Of a DNA stretch of 64,000 nucleotides, positions 50,563-62,003 are shown one piece after another. Position 1 is the stretch's first letter. The number at the start of each line of letters is the position of its first letter. Under the pieces are notes generated by a model that had not been told where the DNA came from, made no database searches, and saw nothing but the letters and a program-made list of their open reading frames with translations. The DNA is from Sporobacter sp942492735. GTDB lineage: Bacteria; Bacillota; Clostridia; Oscillospirales; Oscillospiraceae. A program made the position numbers and the translations under genes. The DNA lies in NCBI GenBank assembly GCA_942492735.1, contig OW818648.1, forward strand, positions 2,790,001-2,854,000. The letters are read 5' to 3'.

Positions 50563-51693
50563 ATGCCGAAACAGGTAGTGACTTTAAAACAGATCACGTT
50601 TGCCTCTTCGACGATGATCATTGGGACAAGTATCCTCACGAAACAATTGTACACGTATATGAAGCATGAGGCGTGGATTGCCGTAGTATTGGGGTTTGTT
50701 GCTTGCCTGTTTGTTTTTATGATTTATTCCTCTCTTGCCAAAAGGTTACCGGGTTTATCCCTCATGGAAATCAGTAAAGCGGTTTTCGGCCGTGTAATAG
50801 GGACAACCGTCTCCGCCCTGTATATCTTCTACTTTTTTACAATTGCATGTCTTAATGTTAATATCATGGGAAGCTTCGTGAAAGGTTTTGTGCTGCCAAA
50901 TTCTCCGAGCGTCTTGATTATGTTCTTATTCGTCTTTGTCTGTGCTTGGGCTGCGCGCAAGGGGCCTTTAAATTTGATGAAATATAGTATACTTCTGACG
51001 ATGACGAGTGCCGTGATATTACTGTTGATTACGTTGCTGCTCATACCGAAAATGGATGTTAAGAATCTCGAGCCGATGCTTTCTTTGCCGGCAGTGAACT
51101 ACGCAATAGGGACGCATTCCATTGCCATGATCCCATTTTGCGACCCGTTTTTTCTAATGATGTTTCTGCCTTATGTTGGGAATACAAGCGGTTTCGGCAA
51201 AGCCTTGGTGAACGGTCTTATCATTGGAGTTTTGTTTTTAATTGTTATCGTTATAAGGGATGCATCCGTTCTGGGACAGGGACTTGCGAGTTTCAATCTG
51301 CCCTCCTTAATTTCAATTCGAATGATTGCTGTTGGGGACATTCTGACGAGAATAGATATAGTCTATATTGGCATTGTCCTGATGCTGACTTTTTATAAAG
51401 TTTCGTTACTGCTGTACGCCACTGTATCTGGTATAAAAAGAGTATTAAAGCTGGATTCCGAAAATATTTTAGTCAACATAATCGGTGCGCTTTTGATCCT
51501 CTATGCGATGACTGTATTCAGATCATCAAGTGAGCATGCCCAGTGGCTGGTGAACGGTGCCGCGCACCTCCTTCATACACTTATCGTATTCGTACTGCCA
51601 TTATTAACACTGGTTGTCGCGTCGGTGCGCGGAATGAGCTTAGAAGCAACGACCGCTGCCGATTTCAATGTTAATGGCGAGGGAGCCAAATAA
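50563..51693 (+). CDS. gerAB: GerA family B subunit, permease 1
   Basis: 376 residues, about ten membrane segments, APC-superfamily germinant permease. It has LKQITFASSTMIIGTSILTK, the loop SLAKRLPGLSLMEISKAVFG, and GDILTRIDIVYIGIVL. First of three tandem B genes; starts five bases after gerAC. B subunits are thought to bind the germinant. Confidence 0.93.
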   Translation: MPKQVVTLKQITFASSTMIIGTSILTKQLYTYMKHEAWIAVVLGFVACLFVFMIYSSLAKRLPGLSLMEISKAVFGRVIGTTVSALYIFYFFTIACLNVNIMGSFVKGFVLPNSPSVLIMFLFVFVCAWAARKGPLNLMKYSILLTMTSAVILLLITLLLIPKMDVKNLEPMLSLPAVNYAIGTHSIAMIPFCDPFFLMMFLPYVGNTSGFGKALVNGLIIGVLFLIVIVIRDASVLGQGLASFNLPSLISIRMIAVGDILTRIDIVYIGIVLMLTFYKVSLLLYATVSGIKRVLKLDSENILVNIIGALLILYAMTVFRSSSEHAQWLVNGAAHLLHTLIVFVLPLLTLVVASVRGMSLEATTAADFNVNGEGAK

Positions 51694-52796
51694 TGAGCAA
51701 ATTGATTTCCACAAAGCAGCTGATGTATTCAGCCGCGGGGTTTATTATCGCGTCCAGTCTTTTGACAAGCAATTTGTATCAATTCGCGAGAAACGCCTCC
51801 TGGTTTTCGGTCGTCCTTGGATTTACCGCGAGTCTTATTATTATTGAAATTTACACCCTGCTCTCAAAAAGACACCCCGGTTTGAGCCTAATTGAGATTA
51901 ATGACATTGTCTTTGGCACAGTCGTGGGCAAGGCGGTTTCTGCTTTCTACATTTTTTATTTCTTGTCATTGTCCTACTTCAATACGCGCAACCTGGGCGA
52001 TTTTGTGAAAAGCATGCTGCTGCCGTCAACACCTATTATGATTATATTTATCATATTTCTGATCATCTGTTCATGGGCTGTCCGAAAAGGTCCGGCAGCG
52101 ATGACGCGATACGGCTTTTTGCTTTCGTTTGTTACCATTATGGCGATACTCTTCAATTTAGTATTGCTGCTTAATAAAGTAGAACTGAAGAATCTATTGC
52201 CTGTTTTCACGCTCCCGGTGAAAAATTATCTGATTGGCGCGCATATAGTGACGATGCTGCCATTTTGTGAGATCATGGCATTCATGATGTTTATACCCTT
52301 TTTGGGCAAACCGGAGTCATTCGGACAGGCGCTGCGGCGCGGACTGTATATCGGTTCCGCAACTCTCCTGATGGTCGTTTTAAGAGACACTATGGTTCTG
52401 GGTAAATTTTATGCCATATTTTCAATGCCGACGTTCTCGTCTATTCGGTTGATAGATATCGGCGATATATTGACGCGTCTTGAAATCGTTTATGCTGTCA
52501 TTCTGATGATGATGCTGTTCTTTAAGGTCAGCATTGTCTATTTCGCAACGGTGTCAGGCATCAGCCGGTTGTTTCGCATTGATTCACATCAGTCTTTTAT
52601 TCATATAATCGGAGCACTGGTCGTTGTTTATGCCGCAGCATCCTTTTCGTCTGTTGGTGAGCATGTCAAATGGAATATGACAGCGGCAGCGACGTACTCA
52701 TCAATGTTTTTATTCATACTACCAGTACTGACGCTCGTTGTCTCAGCAGTACGCGGATATAATCAGAATCGGTTGATCAGGCCGGAGGAGCGCTGA
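51693..52796 (+). CDS. gerAB: GerA family B subunit, permease 2
   Basis: 367 residues, ten-helix permease with STKQLMYSAAGFIIASSLLT, SKRHPGLSLIEINDIVFG, LGDFVKSMLLPSTPIMIIFI and DIGDILTRLEIVYAVILMMM. It overlaps the preceding stop by one base and is closer in sequence to the third copy than to the first. Confidence 0.93.
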   Translation: MSKLISTKQLMYSAAGFIIASSLLTSNLYQFARNASWFSVVLGFTASLIIIEIYTLLSKRHPGLSLIEINDIVFGTVVGKAVSAFYIFYFLSLSYFNTRNLGDFVKSMLLPSTPIMIIFIIFLIICSWAVRKGPAAMTRYGFLLSFVTIMAILFNLVLLLNKVELKNLLPVFTLPVKNYLIGAHIVTMLPFCEIMAFMMFIPFLGKPESFGQALRRGLYIGSATLLMVVLRDTMVLGKFYAIFSMPTFSSIRLIDIGDILTRLEIVYAVILMMMLFFKVSIVYFATVSGISRLFRIDSHQSFIHIIGALVVVYAAASFSSVGEHVKWNMTAAATYSSMFLFILPVLTLVVSAVRGYNQNRLIRPEER

Positions 52797-53911
52797 TGAT
52801 GCAAGATAGCAAAGAAAAAAAAACGATTTCTGCACAACAGCTGATGTATTCAGTAGCACTGTTTGTCATCTCGTCAAATCTACTGACAAAGAATTTATAT
52901 CAGTTTACAAAGAATCAGTCATGGATTTCTGTTGTAATTGCGCTTGTTGTCAGTCTCGCTCTGATCGCAATTTACGGAAGACTTGTAAAAAACCATCCGG
53001 AATGTAATCTGATTGATATCAACGAAGCTGTTTTCGGTTTCATCGGCGGTAAAATATTATCCGCTTTCTACGTATTTTTCTTTTTGACACTGACGGTTTT
53101 CAATACACGTGACCTCGGAGGCTTCGTCAATTCAATCGTATTACCTGCAACACCGATCAATATGATTTATGTATTTTTCATATGTATCTGCGTTTATGCG
53201 GTAAAAAAGGGCGCAGAAAAGATGACGCGGTACAGCGCGTTTCTTCTGTTTGTTTATTTGGCATTACTCCTTTTCATCAGCACACTGCTCCTGACAGAAA
53301 TGCATCCGGAAAACTTTCTACCGGTTTTTACGGTTCCGTTAAAAAACTATATGCTGAGTGCGCGTTATGTCGTCATGCTGCCGTTCTGCGAAATCTTCGT
53401 ATTTTTGATGATGACACAGTATATGGACAAGCCAAAAGCAGCAGGAAAGGCTCTGAGAGGGGGCTTGCTTATTGGCGTTGCGGTGACTCTGCTGCTGGTT
53501 GTGCGCGATATAGCGGTATTGGGTGATTACACGCTTTATACTTCAAGTCCGACTTTTAATACGATACGGCTGATCGATGTTGGGGACATTCTGACGAGAT
53601 TAGAAATCATTAACGCCGTACTGCTGATAATACTGCTTTTTTTTAAAACAATTATTCTGCTGTATGCGACCGTCATAGGTATTGCCAAGCTGTTTAATAT
53701 TGAGCAGTACAGAAGCATAGCGCTGATCATCGCTGCTTTTGTTGTTGTCTGCGCAAATTTCTTTTTTAGGTCTTCATCTGAGCATACGCAATGGTTTGCA
53801 GCGTCGGCAACATATGCGACTTTTTACCTACTTGTTCTGCCGCTGGTGACGCTGATCACTTCAGAAATCAAAAAAAAGGCCGACAAGAATAAATCGGCTG
53901 ATCTACCGTAG
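52796..53911 (+). CDS. gerAB: GerA family B subunit, permease 3
   Basis: 371 residues, ten-helix permease with SAQQLMYSVALFVISSNLLT, HPECNLIDINEAVFG, LGGFVNSIVLPATPINMIYV and DVGDILTRLEIINAVLLIIL. ATG 52796 overlaps the previous stop (TGATG) behind GGAGGAG. Ends in a Lys-rich tail. No transcription break is visible within the five-gene operon. Confidence 0.93.
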   Translation: MMQDSKEKKTISAQQLMYSVALFVISSNLLTKNLYQFTKNQSWISVVIALVVSLALIAIYGRLVKNHPECNLIDINEAVFGFIGGKILSAFYVFFFLTLTVFNTRDLGGFVNSIVLPATPINMIYVFFICICVYAVKKGAEKMTRYSAFLLFVYLALLLFISTLLLTEMHPENFLPVFTVPLKNYMLSARYVVMLPFCEIFVFLMMTQYMDKPKAAGKALRGGLLIGVAVTLLLVVRDIAVLGDYTLYTSSPTFNTIRLIDVGDILTRLEIINAVLLIILLFFKTIILLYATVIGIAKLFNIEQYRSIALIIAAFVVVCANFFFRSSSEHTQWFAASATYATFYLLVLPLVTLITSEIKKKADKNKSADLP

Positions 53912-53942
53912 CCGTGAGGCAATTATTATTCCGAGGAGGATA

Positions 53943-54073
53943 AGTTTGAAAGATAAATCTTTCAAACTAGGTTTTGTGCCTTTCGGGTCTTCCGACCCGA
54001 AGTCCGGCAAATGCCGACAGTCCGGTAAAACCGGACAGCACAAATTCCAAGGACATCCGGCTTGATGTCCTTT
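53943..54073 (+). ncRNA. Hairpin-rich element after the germination operon
   Basis: Five back-to-back inverted repeats: 53943-53968 (TTTGAAAGAT/ATCTTTCAAA), then a closing stem TTTGTGC (53973-53979)/GCACAAA (54038-54044) that encloses three hairpins: TTCGGGTC/GACCCGAA (53982-54001), GTCcGGCA/TGCCGAC (54002-54018) and GTCCGGT/ACCGGAC (54020-54036). A last stem AAGGACATC/GATGTCCTT spans 54049-54072. The arrangement is a multibranch junction. I do not recognise it as a known RNA family. Confidence 0.6.
53946..54065 (+). CDS. Possible 39-residue basic peptide inside the hairpin element
   Basis: AGGAGG (53934-53939) lies six to seven bases before TTG 53946, opening a frame MKDKSFKLGFVPFGSSDPKS continuing GKCRQSGKTGQHKFQGHPA to TGA at 54063-54065. 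The peptide is Lys/Gly/Ser-rich. The hairpins fall entirely within it. Start strength and the in-frame run favour translation, but the palindromes could equally be the selected feature. Confidence 0.4.
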   Translation: MKDKSFKLGFVPFGSSDPKSGKCRQSGKTGQHKFQGHPA

Positions 54074-54093
54074 AGAAAGGAATGGTCATAAGT

Positions 54094-54318
54094 ATGATTG
54101 TTTTTGTAATTGTGATTTTTTTGTTCATGGCGCTTTCAGACTTTCCGAAACTGATCAAGGAAAAAAAGTGGTATGATGTATCGGTTTTGTCTGGCTTCTA
54201 TGTATTTGTGATGACACTTGCCGTCCTGCATACGGCAGGTATCATTCTGCCAAGTCCCGCAAAAGGAATACAAAAATTCATTGTCAATGTTCTGCATCTC
54301 GGCTACCCGAAGCAATAA
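54094..54318 (+). CDS. Small membrane protein
   Basis: 74 residues with two hydrophobic segments: IVFVIVIFLFMALSDF and FYVFVMTLAVLHTAGIIL, separated by a Lys-rich loop (KLIKEKKW). AGAAAGG lies upstream; ATG 54082 is an alternative but is one base from it. Position after the germination operon suggests a link with spore membrane function. Family not recognised. Confidence 0.6.
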   Translation: MIVFVIVIFLFMALSDFPKLIKEKKWYDVSVLSGFYVFVMTLAVLHTAGIILPSPAKGIQKFIVNVLHLGYPKQ

Positions 54319-54337
54319 ACACTTGTGATAACGAAAG

Positions 54338-54377
54338 AGCGGAAACACTGGCTTATTGCCTCATGTTTCCGCTGTTT
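54338..54377. terminator. Terminator between the small membrane protein and cheW
   Basis: AGCGGAAACA (54338-54347) pairs with TGTTTCCGCT (54364-54373), then GTTTT. It serves converging transcripts. Confidence 0.65.
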
Positions 54378-54400
54378 TGCTTGGATGCTGATAATAACCT

Positions 54401-54886
54401 CTAAATAGCAGAGGTGATATCTGAAAGCTCACCTTCCGAGAGCAGATGCTCGCAATCCAGGATCAGTATAACATTTTGACCGTTTTTACCGATGTTTTTA
54501 AGGTATTTATTACCCGATCCCGTATTGATTTTCGGCAGCTCAAGAATATTCGCACCGTCAATTGTCATGACCTCTGAAACGCTATCAACAACGAGACCGA
54601 CGTTGATGGCATTGAAATCTATGACGATGACACAAGTCCTGTCGTCATATTCTTTTGGTTGTTTCTTAAAACGGAGCCTTACATCCATCACGGGAATGAT
54701 CACACCTCTGAGATTGATGATCCCCTTGATGTGTTCCGGCATTTCCGGCATTTCCGTGATGGCCTGAATCCCGACGATTTCAGTAATATAGTTGATTTCG
54801 ATGCCGTAGACTTCTTTGTCAATCATAAAAGTTAAAAATCTGTCTTTTTGCATATCCTGCTCTTCGTAATGTTGATTGCTTTCCAA
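54401..54886 (-). CDS. cheW: Chemotaxis coupling protein CheW
   Basis: 161 residues from TTG 54886 behind AGGAGG. CheW fold: RFLTFMIDKEVYGIEINYIT, EIVGIQAITEMPEMPEHIKG, IINLRGVIIPVMDVRLRF and VGLVVDSVSEVMTIDGANIL. It would couple receptors to CheA at the membrane. No other che genes are in the window. Confidence 0.93.
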   Translation of the reverse strand: MESNQHYEEQDMQKDRFLTFMIDKEVYGIEINYITEIVGIQAITEMPEMPEHIKGIINLRGVIIPVMDVRLRFKKQPKEYDDRTCVIVIDFNAINVGLVVDSVSEVMTIDGANILELPKINTGSGNKYLKNIGKNGQNVILILDCEHLLSEGELSDITSAI

Positions 54887-55007
54887 TGAGAAGACCTCCT
54901 GTTTCTACGTTCATGACGGGTATATGAAGTAGCTATTTTAGTTGTACCGCTTGTGTACAAAATCATCATAAAGGTCCGCTCTCATAAAAAACTCACAGTG
55001 GACACTG

Positions 55008-56087
55008 TCAGTTCATATGCGCTGCTTTCTTATTGTCGATGAAACCCTTGCTCACAACAAGGATAATAGGGAGGACGAATATACCGATGAAGCCGAAAAT
55101 CTGCAGACCGACATACATACTAATCAGCATGGCCAGCGGATGCACACCAATTTGATAGCCAACAATCTTTGGTTCAATAATGTTGCGGACAATCGTTATA
55201 ATAATATACAATACGGCCAGTCCGGTCCCAAACGCGATATTGCCTTTGATCAGCTCAATAATGATCCATGGGATAACAACGCCGCCCGTACCAAGCACTG
55301 GGAGCAGGTCGATCAGGGCGATCAGCGCCGCAACCGCGATGGCGTTGTCGACTTTGAGAATCATGAGACCGACAGAAAGCTCGACGAATGTGACAGAAAT
55401 CAAAATAGCGTATGATTTGACATACTTTTTGCCTATGTCGGAGGCTAACTTTTTAAACTGCTCTGAATAGGCTTTCATTTTATCTGGCAGTCTGTCTGTC
55501 AGATAGCCTGTTATTTTGCTGAAATCCATCGCGAAGAAGATGGATGATATGATAGACAGCAGCAGAGCCAGCAGAAATCCGGGCAGGGAAGTGACAGTTG
55601 AGGTCAGAAACTTAATGACCTGATTTGAGAGGCCTGTAATAACCGAACCGGCCGAATCGGAGAAAGAAGCGGTCATGTTCTCAATGATTTGCACCATGTT
55701 CGGGTCAAGCTTTGCGATCAGATCTTGGATTTTACTGAAGGTGGTTTGGATATACGGCGCAATATATTGCACATAAATGTCGGGAAGTGCCTCAAAGCCA
55801 TCGATGAGTGTATAAATGATCTTTATGCCGAGTAATGTGAGAAGGACACCGACAACCGCATAAAACAAAAGCGCAAGAATGACAGCCGCAAGCTTATGTG
55901 GAAGACGGCATTTTTTTGATAAAAAACGAATAGCCGGCTTGAGCAGCAGCGCGACAAGAAAACCGATAATAAAAGGCAGAATCCAGCCAAGGACGTACTT
56001 AATCGAAAAATACAAAAGCGCCGCAACCAGTATGAAATAAAAAACATTGATGATGAATTTCTTTCTATCTTCCAGCTTGCTGTTCAC
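55008..56087 (-). CDS. AI-2E-family transporter (membrane permease)
   Basis: 359 residues from GTG 56087 behind GGGAGG. About seven to eight membrane segments. Features of the PerM/TqsA family: LGWILPFIIGFLVALLLKPA near the start, IDLLPVLGTGGVVIPWIIIE, and IVRNIIEPKIVGYQIGVHPL with the conserved EPxxxG. The family includes small-molecule exporters and Na+(Li+)/H+ antiporters. Substrate unknown. Confidence 0.9.
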   Translation of the reverse strand: MNSKLEDRKKFIINVFYFILVAALLYFSIKYVLGWILPFIIGFLVALLLKPAIRFLSKKCRLPHKLAAVILALLFYAVVGVLLTLLGIKIIYTLIDGFEALPDIYVQYIAPYIQTTFSKIQDLIAKLDPNMVQIIENMTASFSDSAGSVITGLSNQVIKFLTSTVTSLPGFLLALLLSIISSIFFAMDFSKITGYLTDRLPDKMKAYSEQFKKLASDIGKKYVKSYAILISVTFVELSVGLMILKVDNAIAVAALIALIDLLPVLGTGGVVIPWIIIELIKGNIAFGTGLAVLYIIITIVRNIIEPKIVGYQIGVHPLAMLISMYVGLQIFGFIGIFVLPIILVVSKGFIDNKKAAHMN

Positions 56088-56399
56088 GGAAAACCTCCCA
56101 GCTTGTTTCTAACGTTATCATTTAGTATAGCATAAGTTTATACTAATTCATGCATAAAATGTGAATTAAGAGAACAGCCGTAAATATTATCAAGATGGAG
56201 AAGATAAAGCAATAACGAACGTTAGGTATGATTTTCCACTAAATCCTCAATTATGCAGCGTTTGTAAGGAACTTCACGTTTGGGATATCGTTATAACACG
56301 AAATACTTAACGAACGTTATGATATAATGCCAAACGAGCCTACCTATAGCCTTTATAATAAAAATGAATATAAGTAGGCTCAGCCGACTGAAGATGAGT
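56088..56399. other. Gene-free region with two TAACGAACGTTA repeats
   Basis: TAACGAACGTTA occurs at 56213-56224 and again at 56308-56319, 95 bases apart. GAGCCTAC...GTAGGCTC at about 56337-56381 is a long-looped inverted repeat that could terminate the surface-protein operon. The first part holds the AI-2E gene promoter. No gene seen. Confidence 0.45.
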
Positions 56400-58928
<2,529 letters not shown>

Positions 58929-58965
58929 GTCAGCTGCCTCCCTCCAGGCTTATTCGGCAACACTA

Positions 58966-59499
58966 TCAGGCTAAGCTATCCGCTTGTACGGATGAAATCT
59001 GGATTTGTATATCTTGCTGTTGACTCAGGTATTCCGGATCGTTATCGTTTTCATTCCAGGATATCGTCAGCGTGTAGCTGTGCGTTTCTTGCGCTCCGAA
59101 GCCCATATAGGTCCAATTTGCGCCTGCAGATTGGTAGGTACCGTCCGGAGTGACGTCGTAAGTCAGCGGGATCATTACCGGATCAGGGTTGAAGATGACC
59201 GAAATACTGTATTTAATTAGTACCTGGTTGCTATTCAGACCGTTGAAATTGTTAATATTAAAATGATATATGAGCACATCGCCCGGCTTAAGGTCGCCGA
59301 CTGATAATCCGCCCTCGTCAACAGTCATCGGAACGCCGTTCTTCGTCATGCTGATGGGCAGATATTCAACGACAACCTTTGCCGCCGCAGCATTGTCGCT
59401 GCCGTCTACCGATGATGAATACCGTGAAAAGGAAACGCCCGTGACGACAAATGAAATCAGCGCCAGATATATAAGGTATATATGTACGCGTTTTTTCAT
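58966..59499 (-). CDS. Secreted camelysin/TasA-like protein
   Basis: 177 residues. Signal-type N-terminus MKKRVHIYLIYLALISFVVT then GVSFSRYSSSVDGSDNAAAAKVVVEY, the pattern of SipW substrates (S-R/K-Y after the hydrophobic stretch). The rest is beta-rich: LKPGDVLIYHFNINNFNG and HSYTLTISWNE. The sipW gene lies ten bases upstream, so they are an enzyme-substrate pair. Probably a biofilm-matrix or surface fibre component. Confidence 0.75.
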   Translation of the reverse strand: MKKRVHIYLIYLALISFVVTGVSFSRYSSSVDGSDNAAAAKVVVEYLPISMTKNGVPMTVDEGGLSVGDLKPGDVLIYHFNINNFNGLNSNQVLIKYSISVIFNPDPVMIPLTYDVTPDGTYQSAGANWTYMGFGAQETHSYTLTISWNENDNDPEYLSQQQDIQIQISSVQADSLA

Positions 59500-59509
59500 A
59501 GACCAACAC

Positions 59510-60016
59510 CTATTTATTCTTTTGTTTCAACCGCTCAATCGCATATGGTATTTCAATGAGCAGAAACAGCACAGCTAACATTAACAAAATGCCAAACGGC
59601 GTTTTAAGAAAGATCAACAGGTTTCCAACGCCGGGAATCTGGAGGACGACTTTTCCTTCAACATCTGATACTGGGACAGGATCATCTGCCACATTATTCG
59701 CATCACCTTGCGTAATAAACCCGGTATCTGTTATATCAATCACGCGATGCGTGATAAGATTCTGATTTAAGTTATAGGTCACAATATCATTGACCTTATA
59801 AGCGCTTTGTTCTTGAATTACGAGCATATCGCCGACATCAATGGCCGGCTGCATGCTGCCTGATATCACGATGATCTGCGCGAAACCGAAAATTTTAGGC
59901 AAATCACTTTTAAAGATTAACCGTGCTGTTAATAAATACAGATTCACAAAAAGAATTGCGCACATAAGTATAATAAATACCGCTTGGATTATTTTAAATA
60001 GTCGTCGGAAAAACAT
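59510..60016 (-). CDS. sipW: Signal peptidase I, SipW/ER type (copy 1)
   Basis: 168 residues. Two membrane segments (about 8-32 and 140-160). Catalytic Ser in VISGSMQPAIDVGDM and His in NLITHRVIDI, instead of the Lys of standard bacterial enzymes, plus TQGDANNVADDPVPV. GAGGGAA precedes the ATG. Expected to cleave the two TasA-like proteins encoded nearby. Confidence 0.92.
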   Translation of the reverse strand: MFFRRLFKIIQAVFIILMCAILFVNLYLLTARLIFKSDLPKIFGFAQIIVISGSMQPAIDVGDMLVIQEQSAYKVNDIVTYNLNQNLITHRVIDITDTGFITQGDANNVADDPVPVSDVEGKVVLQIPGVGNLLIFLKTPFGILLMLAVLFLLIEIPYAIERLKQKNK

Positions 60017-60141
60017 AAATTCCCTCGTTTCATTTAATCCGTAATGATTAAAATGTTCAGAATATAAACGAGTATTCCGGTCTGCAAGCTTAAAGCGGTA
60101 TGAAAGCAGTAGAGCGCTTTTGCAGATAATAAAAATTTCCG

Positions 60142-60170
60142 CCCCACCTCCGCCTATGGCGGAGGTGGGG
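60142..60170 (-). terminator. Strong intrinsic terminator between the two SipW/TasA units
   Basis: CCCCACCTCCGCC (60142-60154) and GGCGGAGGTGGGG (60158-60170) are perfect 13-base arms around TAT; on the minus strand a T-rich run (AAATTTTTATTAT) follows. Confidence 0.8.
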
Positions 60171-60190
60171 TATTTGGAGGAGAAAGCTAA

Positions 60191-60862
60191 TTATGCATCT
60201 ATATCTAACTGTGTTACAGTGGCCGTTACTGCGAGGTCAACAGTGGGAAGAGTTGCAGCGATGCCAAAAGCAGTATCGCCGGCATCCGTTTGCTGTGTAC
60301 CTGCTGTCTCATACGACCAAGCCCAGTTGACTGTATACGTTGCAGTTGTTGGTGTTACGCCATCTGTTGCCTGGAGGGTCGAACCAGCCAGTGCTGTGGC
60401 AAGTGCAGCGAGGTTTGCGTATGTACCGCCGCCTGTATAACTACCCGTTAGTACGGAGGAATACCGCTGCGTGGCTACACCTACTGTGTAATAAACCGGT
60501 ATACTGTTAGCGTTTGTTTCCGCCAGCGCGAATGTGACGCCGACGTCTACCTCGCTCAGGTTCTCGACGTCAAGTTCAAAAGTGCCTGCAGTGCCAGGGG
60601 CGATGAACTCTGTACCATTTAAGCCATCAGCGAAAACGCCTGTGTCCGAGTAGTCAAAGATGTTGAAGATCGCGTTTGCAGACTGTTCGGTTGTTGTGGT
60701 AAATTGGTCATTTAAATTGAATTGGAAATTCGCTGCGCGGACTGTTTCGTTATCGGTGAAGCCTTTTGTGTATTTCGCGAAGGTTCCAGATACAAGGGAA
60801 AGTGTGATGACGCTTAAAACAAGAACTGTTGCTCCTAGTCTAAATGCCAGATTCTTTTTCAT
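60191..60862 (-). CDS. TasA/camelysin-like secreted fibre protein
   Basis: 223 residues. Signal region LGATVLVLSVITLSLVSGTF ends with AKYTKGFTDNETVRAANFQF, the SipW-substrate pattern seen in TasA. The mature part has ELDVENLSEVDVGVTFAL and is rich in Thr, Ala and Gly, like fibre-forming matrix proteins. It follows a sipW gene (109 bases upstream), pairing enzyme and substrate. AATGGAGG precedes the ATG. Confidence 0.78.
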   Translation of the reverse strand: MKKNLAFRLGATVLVLSVITLSLVSGTFAKYTKGFTDNETVRAANFQFNLNDQFTTTTEQSANAIFNIFDYSDTGVFADGLNGTEFIAPGTAGTFELDVENLSEVDVGVTFALAETNANSIPVYYTVGVATQRYSSVLTGSYTGGGTYANLAALATALAGSTLQATDGVTPTTATYTVNWAWSYETAGTQQTDAGDTAFGIAATLPTVDLAVTATVTQLDIDA

Positions 60863-60971
60863 TGGTTGCCTCCATTAAAATTTTGTTTGATATATGACGT
60901 CTGGTGGAGTAAGTGCGATATTTAAAAAGTATAGGGTGTTTCACCTTCCTACTTATCCAACTCATTTGCAT

Positions 60972-61595
60972 TCAGTTTGGCTGAACCTGCTCACGCATTC
61001 TTTCGAGCTCTTTTTCAAGCTCCTTGGTCGCTTTTTGTTTTTCCAGGTCATAACGACGTCTGCGAATGATGTCATATGCGACAAGCAGCAATACTGGAAT
61101 ACCAATGCAAATCAGCATACCGACCGGCGTCTGCAGGTACAGTGCGGCGTTTCCCAGCTTGGGGATATCCAATAAATACGAGCCCTCAATATTTTCTGAA
61201 TTGACGGTGTTTGCGTCATCAACATTATTGGCATCGCCTTTGGTGGTAAACTGCAATGTCCCGTCCGCTTCCGTGATTCCGACGATTCTATGAGTGACGA
61301 CCGAGTCACCTTCCCTGTAAGCAATGATGTCTCCCGTTTTGAGGCTGCTTGGAGACGTTTCTTTGACCAGGACGAGATCGCCAGAATTGATCCCTGGGTT
61401 CATAGAGTCTGACAGGACAATAAAGGGCTTATAACCTAAAAAGCTGGGTACCTTGTCCGGATAGACATAGGACTTCACGATGATAGTGATGTTGACGATC
61501 AATATAGGAATCAAGACGACACAAAGTATAATACCTATTGCGGTCGTAATTCTTCTGATTACCCTTGTCGGATTTGGCGATTTCGTTATGCTCAT
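60972..61595 (-). CDS. sipW: Signal peptidase I, SipW/ER type (copy 2)
   Basis: 207 residues. Hydrophobic segments at about 14-36 and 160-180. Catalytic FIVLSDSMNPGINSGDLVLV (Ser) and SVVTHRIVGI (His), then TTKGDANNVDDANTVN. A charged C-terminal tail (RRRRYDLEKQKATKELEKEL) is cytosolic. CTGGAGG precedes the ATG. The partner TasA-like gene follows by 109 bases. Confidence 0.92.
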   Translation of the reverse strand: MSITKSPNPTRVIRRITTAIGIILCVVLIPILIVNITIIVKSYVYPDKVPSFLGYKPFIVLSDSMNPGINSGDLVLVKETSPSSLKTGDIIAYREGDSVVTHRIVGITEADGTLQFTTKGDANNVDDANTVNSENIEGSYLLDIPKLGNAALYLQTPVGMLICIGIPVLLLVAYDIIRRRRYDLEKQKATKELEKELERMREQVQPN

Positions 61596-62003
61596 ACATA
61601 TACCTCCAGGGATTCGATGTATAATTTGTAAATTTGAACTATTTCAACTATTTCAACTATTCATTGACTTATACAAAAATTATCGTTAATAAGTTGAGGA
61701 ACTTTAACAAAGTGAAATTTTTCAATATTAAACTGTCAATAATATGCAAAAACACGCTTGCTTTTATATCATTTACATAACGATTGTGGCGCAATATGGT
61801 AAAACCGAAAAAAACCTTATGAGTTTCTGATGAGTTTTTATTATACAAAAAAGCGGCAAAGAGAACAGGAGCGGTGACTTAATATCATCGCTCCTGAGTC
61901 GTTTCACGGAAACTCAATTATATGTTGTAGTAATGCTTCAGCGCTTCGTCCACGTACTCTGTCGTCAATTCTATCATTGGCCCGGCGTTCCCATCCCGTT
62001 AAA
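61596..62003. other. Gene-free region with 9-base tandem repeats and a terminator
   Basis: AACTATTTC is repeated about three times at 61637-61662, in the control region upstream of the second sipW unit. CAGGAGCG (61866-61873) pairs with CGCTCCTG (61889-61896), with TGA/TCA inside; on the minus strand a T-rich run follows further on, so it probably terminates the ATPase gene. A 19-codon open end at 61918-61977 on the minus strand (MIELTTEYVDEALKHYYNI) may be a gene remnant. Confidence 0.45.
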
